Shown piece after piece: positions 9,252 through 16,500 of a DNA stretch of 64,000 bases. This DNA comes from Plasmopara viticola. Its lineage: Eukaryota; Oomycota; Peronosporomycetes; Peronosporales; Peronosporaceae. How positions within the stretch are numbered: position 1 is the stretch's first letter; each line of letters begins with the position of its first letter. The stretch lies in the NCBI GenBank assembly GCA_001695595.3, contig MBPM02000060.1, forward strand, positions 372,001 through 436,000. Reading direction: 5' to 3'. The notes under the pieces were generated by a model, which had not been told where the DNA came from, searched no databases, and was given only the letters and a program-made list of their open reading frames with translations. The position numbers were made by a program, and so were the translations under genes.

Positions 9252-10127
9252 CAAAAACAAATCAATTGGCAAGCTACTCAGTAGTTTATTCACTGCTACT
9301 TTTTCTGGTCGTATCAACAGACGGATGCATAAATTATTATCGATAATCCCAAGCGGGATCATACTTTGATCGAGAAATGATAAAGTCAATTCTGTATTGG
9401 TGCCCTGCATTGGTGTATATGCTAATCCTTGCCCTTGAGACGTTGTGATTAGACCCCCATATTTAACTCCAGCAGACGTGAAGGTATGCAATACCTGGTT
9501 GTTGGATGCGATCGGATTATAAAGATTTGAGCAAGTCACGACTACCGCTGCAACTGGATCGATCATTGGCACCAAGTTACTATTCACTGCATAAACACTA
9601 GTCGTTTGAACCGCGGGATAGGTAGCTGGATTGAATCCAATGATAAAACCAAATGAGAAATCGACAACCTGGAGCTGAGGTGTATAAGCAGTGGCGGGCA
9701 TTGTAGAAAAGCCACTTGCAGCAGTGTAGCTTGTGATATTTTTGACTGGCTGCAGTGTGAATTGAATAGCGTAACTCGATGGGTTCTCAGCACATGAGAT
9801 GAAATAGTAGTTTGATTTGGTCGCATTGTTTGTCAAATAGAGATTGTTTCGGATAGACCAATATTGAAGGTAGTTATTGATGTCGCTTGCCGAATAGGTG
9901 CCATCAGGGAGCGTAATTGTGTATGTCGCCGTCGTCGAAGCTGTTGGCCATATGATTTTAAAGCTGTTGTTTTGACGCTGAGTAGTGATCACTCGCCACG
10001 AGTAGTAAACGGATATGGATCCTAGTGCAATTTCATACTGGCTGAAACCGATTGGCTGCGAGAATCGATAACGGAACTGATGAGTAGCCACCTGATTATT
10101 GAGATTTAACAAAATCGGAAAGCTCAT
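9042..10127 (-). CDS. Penton (minor capsid, single jelly roll) protein, probable stop loss
   Basis: Open frame of 361 codons starting MSFPILLNLNN at 10127. The first 290 residues have the typical PLV penton run: YEIALGSISVYYSW, NNSFKIIWP, YTITLPDGTYSASDINNYLQ, FGFIIGFNPATYPA and an end around SMIPLGIIDNNLCIRLLIR. Pentons cap the capsid vertices. The natural C-terminus probably lies near 9255-9260, because beyond that the frame overlaps the GIY-YIG gene on the other strand and turns into low-complexity hydrophobic sequence; the original stop seems to have been lost. Divergent from the small basic gene at 10200. One of the few capsid genes still open along its length. Confidence 0.85.
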   Translation of the reverse strand: MSFPILLNLNNQVATHQFRYRFSQPIGFSQYEIALGSISVYYSWRVITTQRQNNSFKIIWPTASTTATYTITLPDGTYSASDINNYLQYWSIRNNLYLTNNATKSNYYFISCAENPSSYAIQFTLQPVKNITSYTAASGFSTMPATAYTPQLQVVDFSFGFIIGFNPATYPAVQTTSVYAVNSNLVPMIDPVAAVVVTCSNLYNPIASNNQVLHTFTSAGVKYGGLITTSQGQGLAYTPMQGTNTELTLSFLDQSMIPLGIIDNNLCIRLLIRPEKVAVNKLLSSLPIDLFLLFEMAYAMGSYIFTSTIAVEFFTYFHLDRSFIQLIVFSSLCESLITIALITLLRLIVAFFFIGLVVCLA

Positions 10128-10199
10128 TTTATCTACTTGTATATACTAACAGAAAGGAAGAAAAAAATACATCGACGAAAGAGAATTCGCCGTCAATCA

Positions 10200-10430
10200 A
10201 TGCCTCAGGCAATGGAGATTGATGGATCAGGCGAAGTAGAAAACTCGAAACCTGTAGCTTTATCCAAAAACGACTATGGCTCAGCGAATGTTGAAACACT
10301 GTCCGATCAACTTTTGAAGATCAGCGTTAGTCATCTTGCCAAGGAGCAAAAGAAGATGAAGAAGCCTCGTTATATTGATACTTCAAAGTTGCTCAACTTC
10401 AAACGCAAGTCAAAGAGACCTTCGTCATAA
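10200..10430 (+). CDS. Small Lys-rich PLV protein, 76 aa
   Basis: Starts at ATG 10200 (MPQAMEIDGSGEVENS) and ends in a basic tail (KRKSKRPSS). The frame is open 63 bp further upstream without an ATG. Acidic start, basic end, no cysteine, no domain recognised. It sits 72 bp from the divergent penton start and 6 bp from the convergent stop of the next gene. Confidence 0.45.
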   Translation: MPQAMEIDGSGEVENSKPVALSKNDYGSANVETLSDQLLKISVSHLAKEQKKMKKPRYIDTSKLLNFKRKSKRPSS

Positions 10431-10436
10431 GGTCTT

Positions 10437-10685
10437 TCACCATAGATAGCGCTTACCCAACCACTCTTTTGTAAATATAGGGTAGTCAATTTTGTGTCGA
10501 GCGAAATATTTTGCTCGTCGATCGCGATCATTGTGATCAAGATGCTGGTGTGCCTTCAGTGGCGTTTGGTTCTTATATTGAGCATAACGAGAATCACCGA
10601 AATCAATTCTTTCACCATTACTGAGTATCGCTCGATACTTCTTATTCTTTTTTGGTGAGAGCATCCATGACTTAATGTAAAGCAT
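10437..10685 (-). CDS. Small NCLDV/PLV-type protein with DFG-x-x-Y...RH signature
   Basis: 82 residues, intact. Contains KKYRAILSNGERIDFGDSRY followed by HLDHNDRDRRAKYFARHK, the pattern of a small conserved family of unknown function that recurs in giant viruses, virophages and PLVs (DUF5754-like by my recollection). The usual C-terminal tryptophan-rich end is represented by WLGKRYLW. Function unknown. The repeated presence of this family beside capsid genes in such viruses supports the viral identity of the block. Confidence 0.6.
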   Translation of the reverse strand: MLYIKSWMLSPKKNKKYRAILSNGERIDFGDSRYAQYKNQTPLKAHQHLDHNDRDRRAKYFARHKIDYPIFTKEWLGKRYLW

Positions 10686-10725
10686 CGTAAATTTAAGCTC
10701 AAGATTGTTTATTGAGTCTAACGAG

Positions 10726-11127
10726 CTAAAGCTTCATCAAACGCTTGAATTGACTGTAGTATGAGGTCGAAAACACATTTTTCTCATAAAGCTTGTCCAA
10801 AATGGACTTCATCTCAAATTTGATTGATGGATTGTCGTCTCCGATTTGATAAGCACCTTCAAGCACCTTTAGGCGTTTTACGAGACCATCAAGAAGCTGA
10901 TTATACGCACTTTCAAATTCTCGTGAGGCAATTTTACACTTATTTAAGCAATGCCGCACGAAATCACGCTCCTGCTCGTCTATAAGATTAAACACGGCTT
11001 TATTGAACTGCCTATCTTCTCTTATCATCCACCAGAGATCTACGAATGCATGATAGACAAGCATTGTTTTGATAGTTACTTGAGATTTGTCATTTCGTAA
11101 GCAAGCTTGAAGTCCATGGAATTCCAC
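10726..11127 (-). CDS. Hypothetical PLV protein, helical, 133+ aa
   Basis: Open frame with no in-frame ATG at its apparent beginning: the frame stays open upstream to about 11180 and overlaps the 3' end of the integrase, so its start was either a non-ATG codon or has been lost. Predicted mostly helical (FESAYNQLLDGLVKRLKVLEG), with Trp-Trp near residue 33. No family recognised. Confidence 0.45.
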   Translation of the reverse strand: MEFHGLQACLRNDKSQVTIKTMLVYHAFVDLWWMIREDRQFNKAVFNLIDEQERDFVRHCLNKCKIASREFESAYNQLLDGLVKRLKVLEGAYQIGDDNPSIKFEMKSILDKLYEKNVFSTSYYSQFKRLMKL

Positions 11128-11170
11128 ATGGAATGGACCAGCTTTACGGGATGGTCTCTTTTGTTTTTGC

Positions 11171-12511
11171 TCAATGATCGCTTTTTATGTTATAGCAAAT
11201 AAATAATATCTCGTAGATATTAATCTCAAGTGTTTTGTTGCTACCTGAAGGAGTAAAACCACCATGGAATATGCGTTCCCAACGGTCTCTAGGTCTGATT
11301 GGAGTCTTTGCAGCGGGCTTTGCAACAGGTACTGGCTCAGGCTCAAACGGTGCGTCTTGTTCAACTGATGTATCTGGCTCATCTGATGCGTTTTGCTTGG
11401 ATGCATTTGATCGATTTGAGATTTTGTTATAGCTCGTGTTAGCAGCCATGGTGCTGTGGAGAAGCTTAGCATGTAAATCATTCTTCTCGCGATTGGTGAG
11501 CTTAGCATATGTTGGAGATTGGGTTAAGTGAGACTCAGCGATGTGTCGAGTCATATTCATTGACATTGGCTTTCCATTGTACTTCATGAACAGTTTTGAT
11601 ATGACCTGACTAAACCTATTGCTCGAACTTGTATAATCGCACTCCCCTGGCTGTCTATTGAAAGTGCGCCACAGGAGTTTGCTAGGTTGCTCTGTGAACG
11701 TACCAGTCAAGAACTCAAGATATGACTCGATCAAGCTCATCGTAGTGCTGTCCAACTGAATCGTTTGCGGTCCCATGAGCCGAACATTGTTGAAATCATA
11801 CAGATGTAAAATGTTCCCTTGAAGATAATTGGCACCTTCCTCAGGGGTGAGCATGACACTTGGCCATACCAAACCAAGTGGATAATGCACGTTCAACCAC
11901 AACGTAATATAATCAAACACGAGCTTCAAGTAATCAGTTCTCTTAGCTTTGGCTAACTGCTCGAACTCTGATCGGGACAGAAATATTTTTCCATACGTTT
12001 CGTTGGGCATCTTTGCGACTTTACCAGGGACAGACATAAGCTCTTCATAGCTGATGTATTTCTTCTCTTTCTCAGGAGCCAGTTCGTTATCCAGCTTTGC
12101 AGCCTTGTTTTGCTTACTCAGCTCCTTTTGAATCGTATTGTAGTATCCAAATGCATCCCGATATATGTTCTTGACCATCTTACACATGGTGTTCAGTGTT
12201 AGTATCAGACTCTCTTTACTCGTGTAGATGCTCATCAGAAGCGCAACGATCGTCGAGTGTTGTACCTTAAACGTCTTTTGAAACGTCACGTCGTCGTATT
12301 TATTTGGATTCTGAATATTGTTGATGAACTCATTTGGGGACCATTGCGCTTTCGCAACGCCGGCCTTGTAGAGCTTGATCAGTTGCCTAGTGTATAGATT
12401 TACCGTAGTGTTCGATAGATTGTCATGCTCGCTTCCTAACTTAATGTCACGAGCAACAATATTTCTAATTTCGTCTAGACTGAGTGTGTTGGATTTATTA
12501 ACCTTCGACAT
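11171..12511 (-). CDS. Tyrosine recombinase (integrase), frame intact
   Basis: 446 codons, starting MSKVNKSNTLSLDEIRN at 12511. Enzyme that would insert the element. The N-terminal 200 residues are helical, like a core-binding domain. The catalytic half shows NMTRHIAESH (box II R-H-x-x-x-H) and, 40 residues on, LLHSTMAANTSYNK with HS and the nucleophilic tyrosine at the right spacing. The box-I arginine is less clear: the matching segment reads YPLGLVWPSVML, with glycine (GGT) where PLV enzymes usually have arginine. A Pro/Glu-rich tail follows. Unlike its neighbours it has no stop or frameshift. Shares a 47-bp AT-rich gap (TTATATAAG) with the divergent gene at 12559. Confidence 0.85.
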   Translation of the reverse strand: MSKVNKSNTLSLDEIRNIVARDIKLGSEHDNLSNTTVNLYTRQLIKLYKAGVAKAQWSPNEFINNIQNPNKYDDVTFQKTFKVQHSTIVALLMSIYTSKESLILTLNTMCKMVKNIYRDAFGYYNTIQKELSKQNKAAKLDNELAPEKEKKYISYEELMSVPGKVAKMPNETYGKIFLSRSEFEQLAKAKRTDYLKLVFDYITLWLNVHYPLGLVWPSVMLTPEEGANYLQGNILHLYDFNNVRLMGPQTIQLDSTTMSLIESYLEFLTGTFTEQPSKLLWRTFNRQPGECDYTSSSNRFSQVISKLFMKYNGKPMSMNMTRHIAESHLTQSPTYAKLTNREKNDLHAKLLHSTMAANTSYNKISNRSNASKQNASDEPDTSVEQDAPFEPEPVPVAKPAAKTPIRPRDRWERIFHGGFTPSGSNKTLEINIYEILFICYNIKSDH

Positions 12512-12558
12512 GTTTTGTCTCTAGCTCTTTATATAAGTAATCCAGATATTTAATTTAG
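12512..12558. promoter_or_regulatory. Divergent PLV promoter gap, integrase/core protein (47 bp)
   Basis: Contains TTATATAAG at about 12529-12537, a symmetric TATA-like sequence that can serve both directions, plus an A/T-rich ATTTAATTTAG next to the plus-strand ATG. Confidence 0.5.
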
Positions 12559-13017
12559 ATGTACAAGGAATTTCCCGTCGATTTGAGCCACGCGCAGGCT
12601 ATCAAAGTCATACACGGCAAGCCCGTTCGTTTGTCGCATTCGCAGTTGAACAAAGGTCATGCGCATTGTTTCCATCCTGAGAACTACAAGAAGCTTGTGA
12701 AGGCTTACGAATCGGGCAAAGGAACGACTTTGCATATGTCGCACGGCGAGGTTTTGCGTACTCATCAATCAGGACATAGTGGATCTAGTTTCTGGGGAAA
12801 CTTGTGAAAAGGAATTAAGTCTGCTGCAAATGGAACTGGTGGTTTCCATAAAGATAACTGGAAGCCAATCACTTCTGGACTCTTGGATGGTATTGCCACC
12901 GCGGCCGGACTTGAAGCTGCTCCATTGCGTGGTTTGGTGAAAGAGGTGAGCGGCGTTGGTATGGCATCTCTCATGACTCGTCCTCGTATCAAAAATGGAA
13001 GCTTTCGACTTGGATAG
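12559..13017 (+). pseudogene. Small PLV virion/core-type protein, one in-frame stop
   Basis: Starts MYKEFPVDLSHAQAIKVI with KPVRLSHSQLNKGH and a His/Lys-rich middle, a type of short protein found in PLVs and other large DNA viruses; then a Gly/Ser stretch (HSGSSFWGNL), a TGA at 12805-12807 and, in the same frame, KGIKSAANGTGGFHKDNWKP and an Ala/Gly/Leu-rich amphipathic end to TAG 13015-13017. The C-terminal half resembles membrane-active or core minor capsid proteins in composition. Original length 152. A single G-to-A change of TGG would explain the stop. Function inferred only from composition and context. Confidence 0.6.
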
Positions 13018-13075
13018 GTAAAATGTTATGTTTGATCTTGATAGATAAATGTTACAGATATATATAACAATAAGC

Positions 13076-13591
13076 ATGATTGGTTCACTTCATAAATTCG
13101 TTTGCAGTCAAAGTGACATTTGCTATGTTGGTTGCACGTTCAATGTACTCAAACATCGTATGAATGGGCATCGGTCTAATTCTAAGCGTTGGGATGAAGG
13201 GAAATTAACAAGTGAAATAGCAATCTTTCCATATTTTCGACAGTATGGCCCATACGAGTTTAAAATCATGTTGACCAAGCAATATGGGGTTGCCGATAGG
13301 TCACAGCATCGTGCTTATGAAAGGTTGTGGATCAACAAATTCAAGAGAACTTGCGTGAATAAGGTTTCTCCATTTGGGCTCCTGAAACGACAAAGGCAAC
13401 AAGAGAGCACAAGAAAATTCTGGGAAGCCAATAAAGAAGTGCTCAATGAAAAGAACAAACGATACAATGAGCTTCATAAAGAGAGGCTTAGCGAAAAAAT
13501 CACATGTGGATGTGGTAGTCAATACCAACTTCGAGGCAGAACATATCACTTTAAGTCTCAAAAGCATATCAAATGGGTGGAAGCTCAGTGA
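13076..13591 (+). CDS. GIY-YIG endonuclease, copy 2, intact
   Basis: 171 residues from ATG 13076 (MIGSLHKFVCSQSDICYVG). The core has HKFV...CYVGCTFN for the GIY-YIG motifs, KHRMNGHRS with the conserved Arg, and AYERLWINKF carrying the metal-binding Glu. The C-terminus has a Lys/Glu-rich helix and CGCGSQYQLRGRTYHFKSQKH, a zinc-binding-like end (C-x-C...H...H). Upstream frame is open for 27 bp without a better start. The AT-rich leader (ATATATATAAC) lies 10-20 bp before the ATG. Paralogue of the frameshifted copy at 8725; the two are about 4 kb apart and diverged. Confidence 0.85.
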   Translation: MIGSLHKFVCSQSDICYVGCTFNVLKHRMNGHRSNSKRWDEGKLTSEIAIFPYFRQYGPYEFKIMLTKQYGVADRSQHRAYERLWINKFKRTCVNKVSPFGLLKRQRQQESTRKFWEANKEVLNEKNKRYNELHKERLSEKITCGCGSQYQLRGRTYHFKSQKHIKWVEAQ

Positions 13592-13657
13592 ATGTGTATA
13601 TTTTTTTATCTTAAGCGTTGAAACTTACTAATGTACACAAACACAGACACACAAAAA

Positions 13658-13843
13658 ATGCCACTTACCGAAGCACGGAAGCGAGCTCAACAGCGTTACA
13701 ATGAAAAAAACGTGAGAAGTTGTTAGCTTACAAGTCGAAGTATTGGCAGTAAAATAAGCACAGATGGAACCGCAGCAATAAAACCAAGCAACTTAAATCT
13801 GATGAACCCGAACAAGAAGTCGTTAGACACGAAACTTCGTGAT
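13658..13843 (+). pseudogene. Small basic peptide gene, frameshifted
   Basis: ATG 13658 opens MPLTEARKRAQQRYNEK, and after a frame change in the A-run near 13707-13713 continues as REKLLAYKSKYWQ, then a TAA and a charged tail in the same frame. The charge pattern and the KANREK-like basic helix resemble the tails of the two GIY-YIG proteins, so it may be a small DNA-binding relic. Low certainty. Confidence 0.35.
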
Positions 13844-13887
13844 CTGACTATCAAACAAGTTTTTTTTGTCCAAGTGATTTCAAGTAA

Positions 13888-16157
13888 TTACTCATCATCA
13901 TCAAACAAATCAGCTCGTCGAGTGTATTTGATAATCGTATCCCTGAGACCATTAATCGATAATTCATAGCTTCTTGAACGGACTTTACGGACTTGTTTCT
14001 TGTAGTTGGGTCCAAGAATCTTAGTCAGGGTCTTCGAGAAGCGATCTCATGAATATGATGATGTGTCTCTTGATTCCTCAATCATCCATTGACTAAATTT
14101 GGAGAGCATATCATCAATTGGTACAAATTCCAAAGTGTCCGGCGCTTCCTCAATCTGGAAGGCCTGGAAAATGTTATTATTAGTCTCATTGGCGACGCAT
14201 TCGATAAACCATTGAACAGACTTCTCAATGGCCGACTTCTGCATATCAGACTTTTCTTTGGTCGTTGGCGCGTCGTTCTGAGGATGAAATCATCTAAGTT
14301 GATATTCATAAGATAATGATTCCAATATATACCACTATCAGTATTATCAAACTCGTCAAGCATCGCCTTGAAATATGCTTTATTGCCAAAACGATCACTT
14401 TTACACCGCAATATAGAAATCGACGCATTTGTTATGACGCTTTCGCACTGTACGAATTGTTGGATGCAATAAAAAGATTATTACAGTCTTTGACGCGACA
14501 TGGGTCAATGCTTTTTTCCTCAATCATACAAGTCGGCTCGGCAATACAGTCTTTGAGTTCGTCTTGGTCTTCATGTGAGGATTGCTTGACATTAGCCGCT
14601 TCGTTCAATACGGTCAGTAATTTATTCTCGCGTGCCGAGTCGAAGCGACTAGTCAAAATTTTCATTTTTGGCGTCTCGAGACAATAGCGTGTCCCGATGA
14701 CATTATTTTTCAAAATCTCAAACGCAATATTCTTACCGCAGCGTTCTTCCCCCTCGAGAACGACACAAGCTCCCGACTTTTCATACGGGTGTTGAACATA
14801 GCACGCGAACAGCTTCATAATGTGATCAGTCAAATCATCGCGACCATCACACCCAATGTGTTTGATATTATCGTTGAAGAGTTTGAACTTCGATTGATCG
14901 ACAATAAAGTTAGGATTGTAGGTATGCACGAACCCGTTAAATTTATTAAATACTTCATTTGAGTTCCAATCAAACGTGTTCAATTGACTGTCGCAGGCTC
15001 CTATTTTTTGCGTTGTACGACATAAAATCAACTTTACCAAGTGTGATATCATCTCGATAACGATGTATCACGTCAGACAGCTGCACAGTGATGATGCTAT
15101 CTTTGTCAAATTCTGAGTTATCAGTCTTAATAAGTCCATCATCATCTATTTCAATCGCATTATTAATCGAACATCGTATCGAATTACTTGATACGGGGGA
15201 TAACTGTGTAATCGATATCCCCGAAAGCATCTCGATTCTTAGCCAAGTAGTATGCGTTTCCACCTTGTAAGATGTAAGCAATGTTGTTTTTAATGAACTT
15301 GTAGACTCGTTCCATTGTGATGACTTCTTCCTTCAGATTAATAACATCAAGATACGTTTTTGTATTCTTACGATCGAAGATTGGCGGCGATTTTCCTTTT
15401 TCATAGTGAATGTGAAACTTTGGATAATGTGGGACAGTATAGTCGTCATCGTTCTTTGTCTTTTCTTTCTTTTCTTTCTTTTCCTTCGGCTCCTATTCTT
15501 CTTTCCATTTGCTGTATGACGCGCGGTCAGTTCCGCCAGCAATGAATTGATTTAAGCCTCAGATAGCTTTGTATGTTATTTGGATGTTTCCCAATCATTG
15601 AACTCTTTCAACGCAGCGGCCTGATTAAATCGATCTGTCATTGTATAGAAAATGCACAAATATGTCTTCCGCATTAAGCCAAGATCGATGTGTTGCTTGC
15701 GATATAGCACACCAGCCAAGTTCCAAATATTATTGTTATCACAGTACCACGATCTCTTCATCATGCAACATAGTTTGTATAGACGCTGATCGTATAGTCC
15801 GTTCGACACGCAATATTCTACAAGATTAAGTTTCTCATAAAGACCTAAGAAAGTTTCTTTGTCCTCATCTGATTTGAAGTAGATACGCTTACGCGAGGTT
15901 ACTTTGTGATCTTTTCGATTTTCAAGTTGGATGGGTGAGATATGACCCTGACTGAATAATACTTGTGGATCTGCATTCTTAATGTTTTGATGATCGATTT
16001 GTATTTCCTTCGCAAGTGAGCACCAAGCATCGGTTACTTCAGAAAATCTCAGAATATCTTATTTCCGTATTCAAGTCCATAAGTATCCCAAGTTAGTGCC
16101 CTTAGCCTCTACATCAGTTCTAGTCGTGGCTTTTGGCTTTGCCTTACGCTCCTTCAT
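13888..16157 (-). pseudogene. Primase/superfamily 3 helicase (D5-like), broken and probably 5'-truncated
   Basis: Replication protein. Reading from 16157: a segment ending LVEYCVSNGLYDQRLYKLCC, resembling the last conserved strand of archaeo-eukaryotic primases; then IWNLAGVLYR and LKEFNDWE, a PriCT-like linker; a basic low-complexity segment near 15440-15490; NIAYILQGGNAYYL and the start of the D5-type helicase; Walker A VVLEGEERCGKN, Walker B LLTVLNEAAN and motif C NNLFIASNN (all about 14440-14760); then GIYWNHYLMNINLDDF and a C-terminus to TAA 13890-13888. At least five frame changes or stops. The catalytic aspartates of the primase are not found, and the sequence upstream of 16157 is unrelated, so the N-terminus appears lost. 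Confidence 0.8.
15463..15489. repeat. TTTTC microsatellite in the primase-helicase remnant
   Basis: Five to six TTTCT/TTTTC units. On the coding (minus) strand they read as Lys/Glu/Arg codons. Confidence 0.8.
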
Positions 16158-16500
16158 TTTGTCTTTTGTGACACAACGACCGTTAAACCGTCAAAGATGC
16201 CTAAGGGTATAACCTCTTTGTCAGCCACGGGATCGTTCGTGACACTTAAAGATAAATTTCGCATCGCATTCCTAGTCTTTTCTAGCAAACCTATGTAGAC
16301 TGATTCTAGTGGCACAGTCCCACCTATCTGCGAAGCCACTTTAATTCCGTCTTGCGGTTTCATGGTACCCACTTGCAGGATTTTGTTATCCGCACATGGT
16401 GACCCACCGGCAAATCTTTGGTATCTGTTCTGTCCTTTGGACCTATGTTACCCGTCTGCGGATATTTGCTACTTGTGATTTGGGGTTCTGTGGTCCACAA
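16154..16500 (-). other. Unrecognised coding-like remnant abutting the PLV
   Basis: A 72-codon open frame (MGTMKPQDGIKVASQIGG..., 16372-16154) directly upstream of the primase remnant. It resembles neither primase nor any PLV protein I know. Sequence around 16440-16465 (TTGGACCTATGTTAC) is matched loosely at 43598-43620, which suggests a dispersed element inserted at or replacing the right end of the virus. Confidence 0.35.

Larger units (their letters stand above)
3249..16157. mobile_element. Integrated, decayed Polinton-like virus (PLV)
   Basis: A compact block of about 16 genes on both strands whose combined content defines a PLV: double-jelly-roll major capsid protein, single-jelly-roll penton, adenain-like protease, A32-type packaging ATPase, tyrosine recombinase, primase/superfamily 3 helicase, GIY-YIG nucleases, S74-chaperoned fibre and small PLV-type proteins. 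Divergent gene pairs are separated by only 21-72 bp, unlike the host genes around it. Most genes carry premature stops and frameshifts, so this copy is a fossil. Limits are set by the outermost recognisable genes; no terminal inverted repeats or target duplication were found. The right end appears truncated inside the primase. Family B polymerase is not seen, which argues for a PLV and not a classical Polinton/Maverick. Confidence 0.9.

Noticed and set aside
3508..13017. TGA read as an amino acid in the viral genes
   Set aside because: Internal stops include TGA, TAG and TAA and are accompanied by frameshifts, so decay explains them better than a changed code.
3249..16157. Classical Polinton/Maverick
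   Set aside because: No protein-primed family B DNA polymerase and no RVE-type integrase are found; a tyrosine recombinase and a primase-superfamily 3 helicase are present instead.
3249..16157. Virophage integrated in a host genome
   Set aside because: Possible in principle since gene sets overlap, but the MCP and penton patterns and the S74 fibre resemble PLVs more; a phylogeny would be needed.
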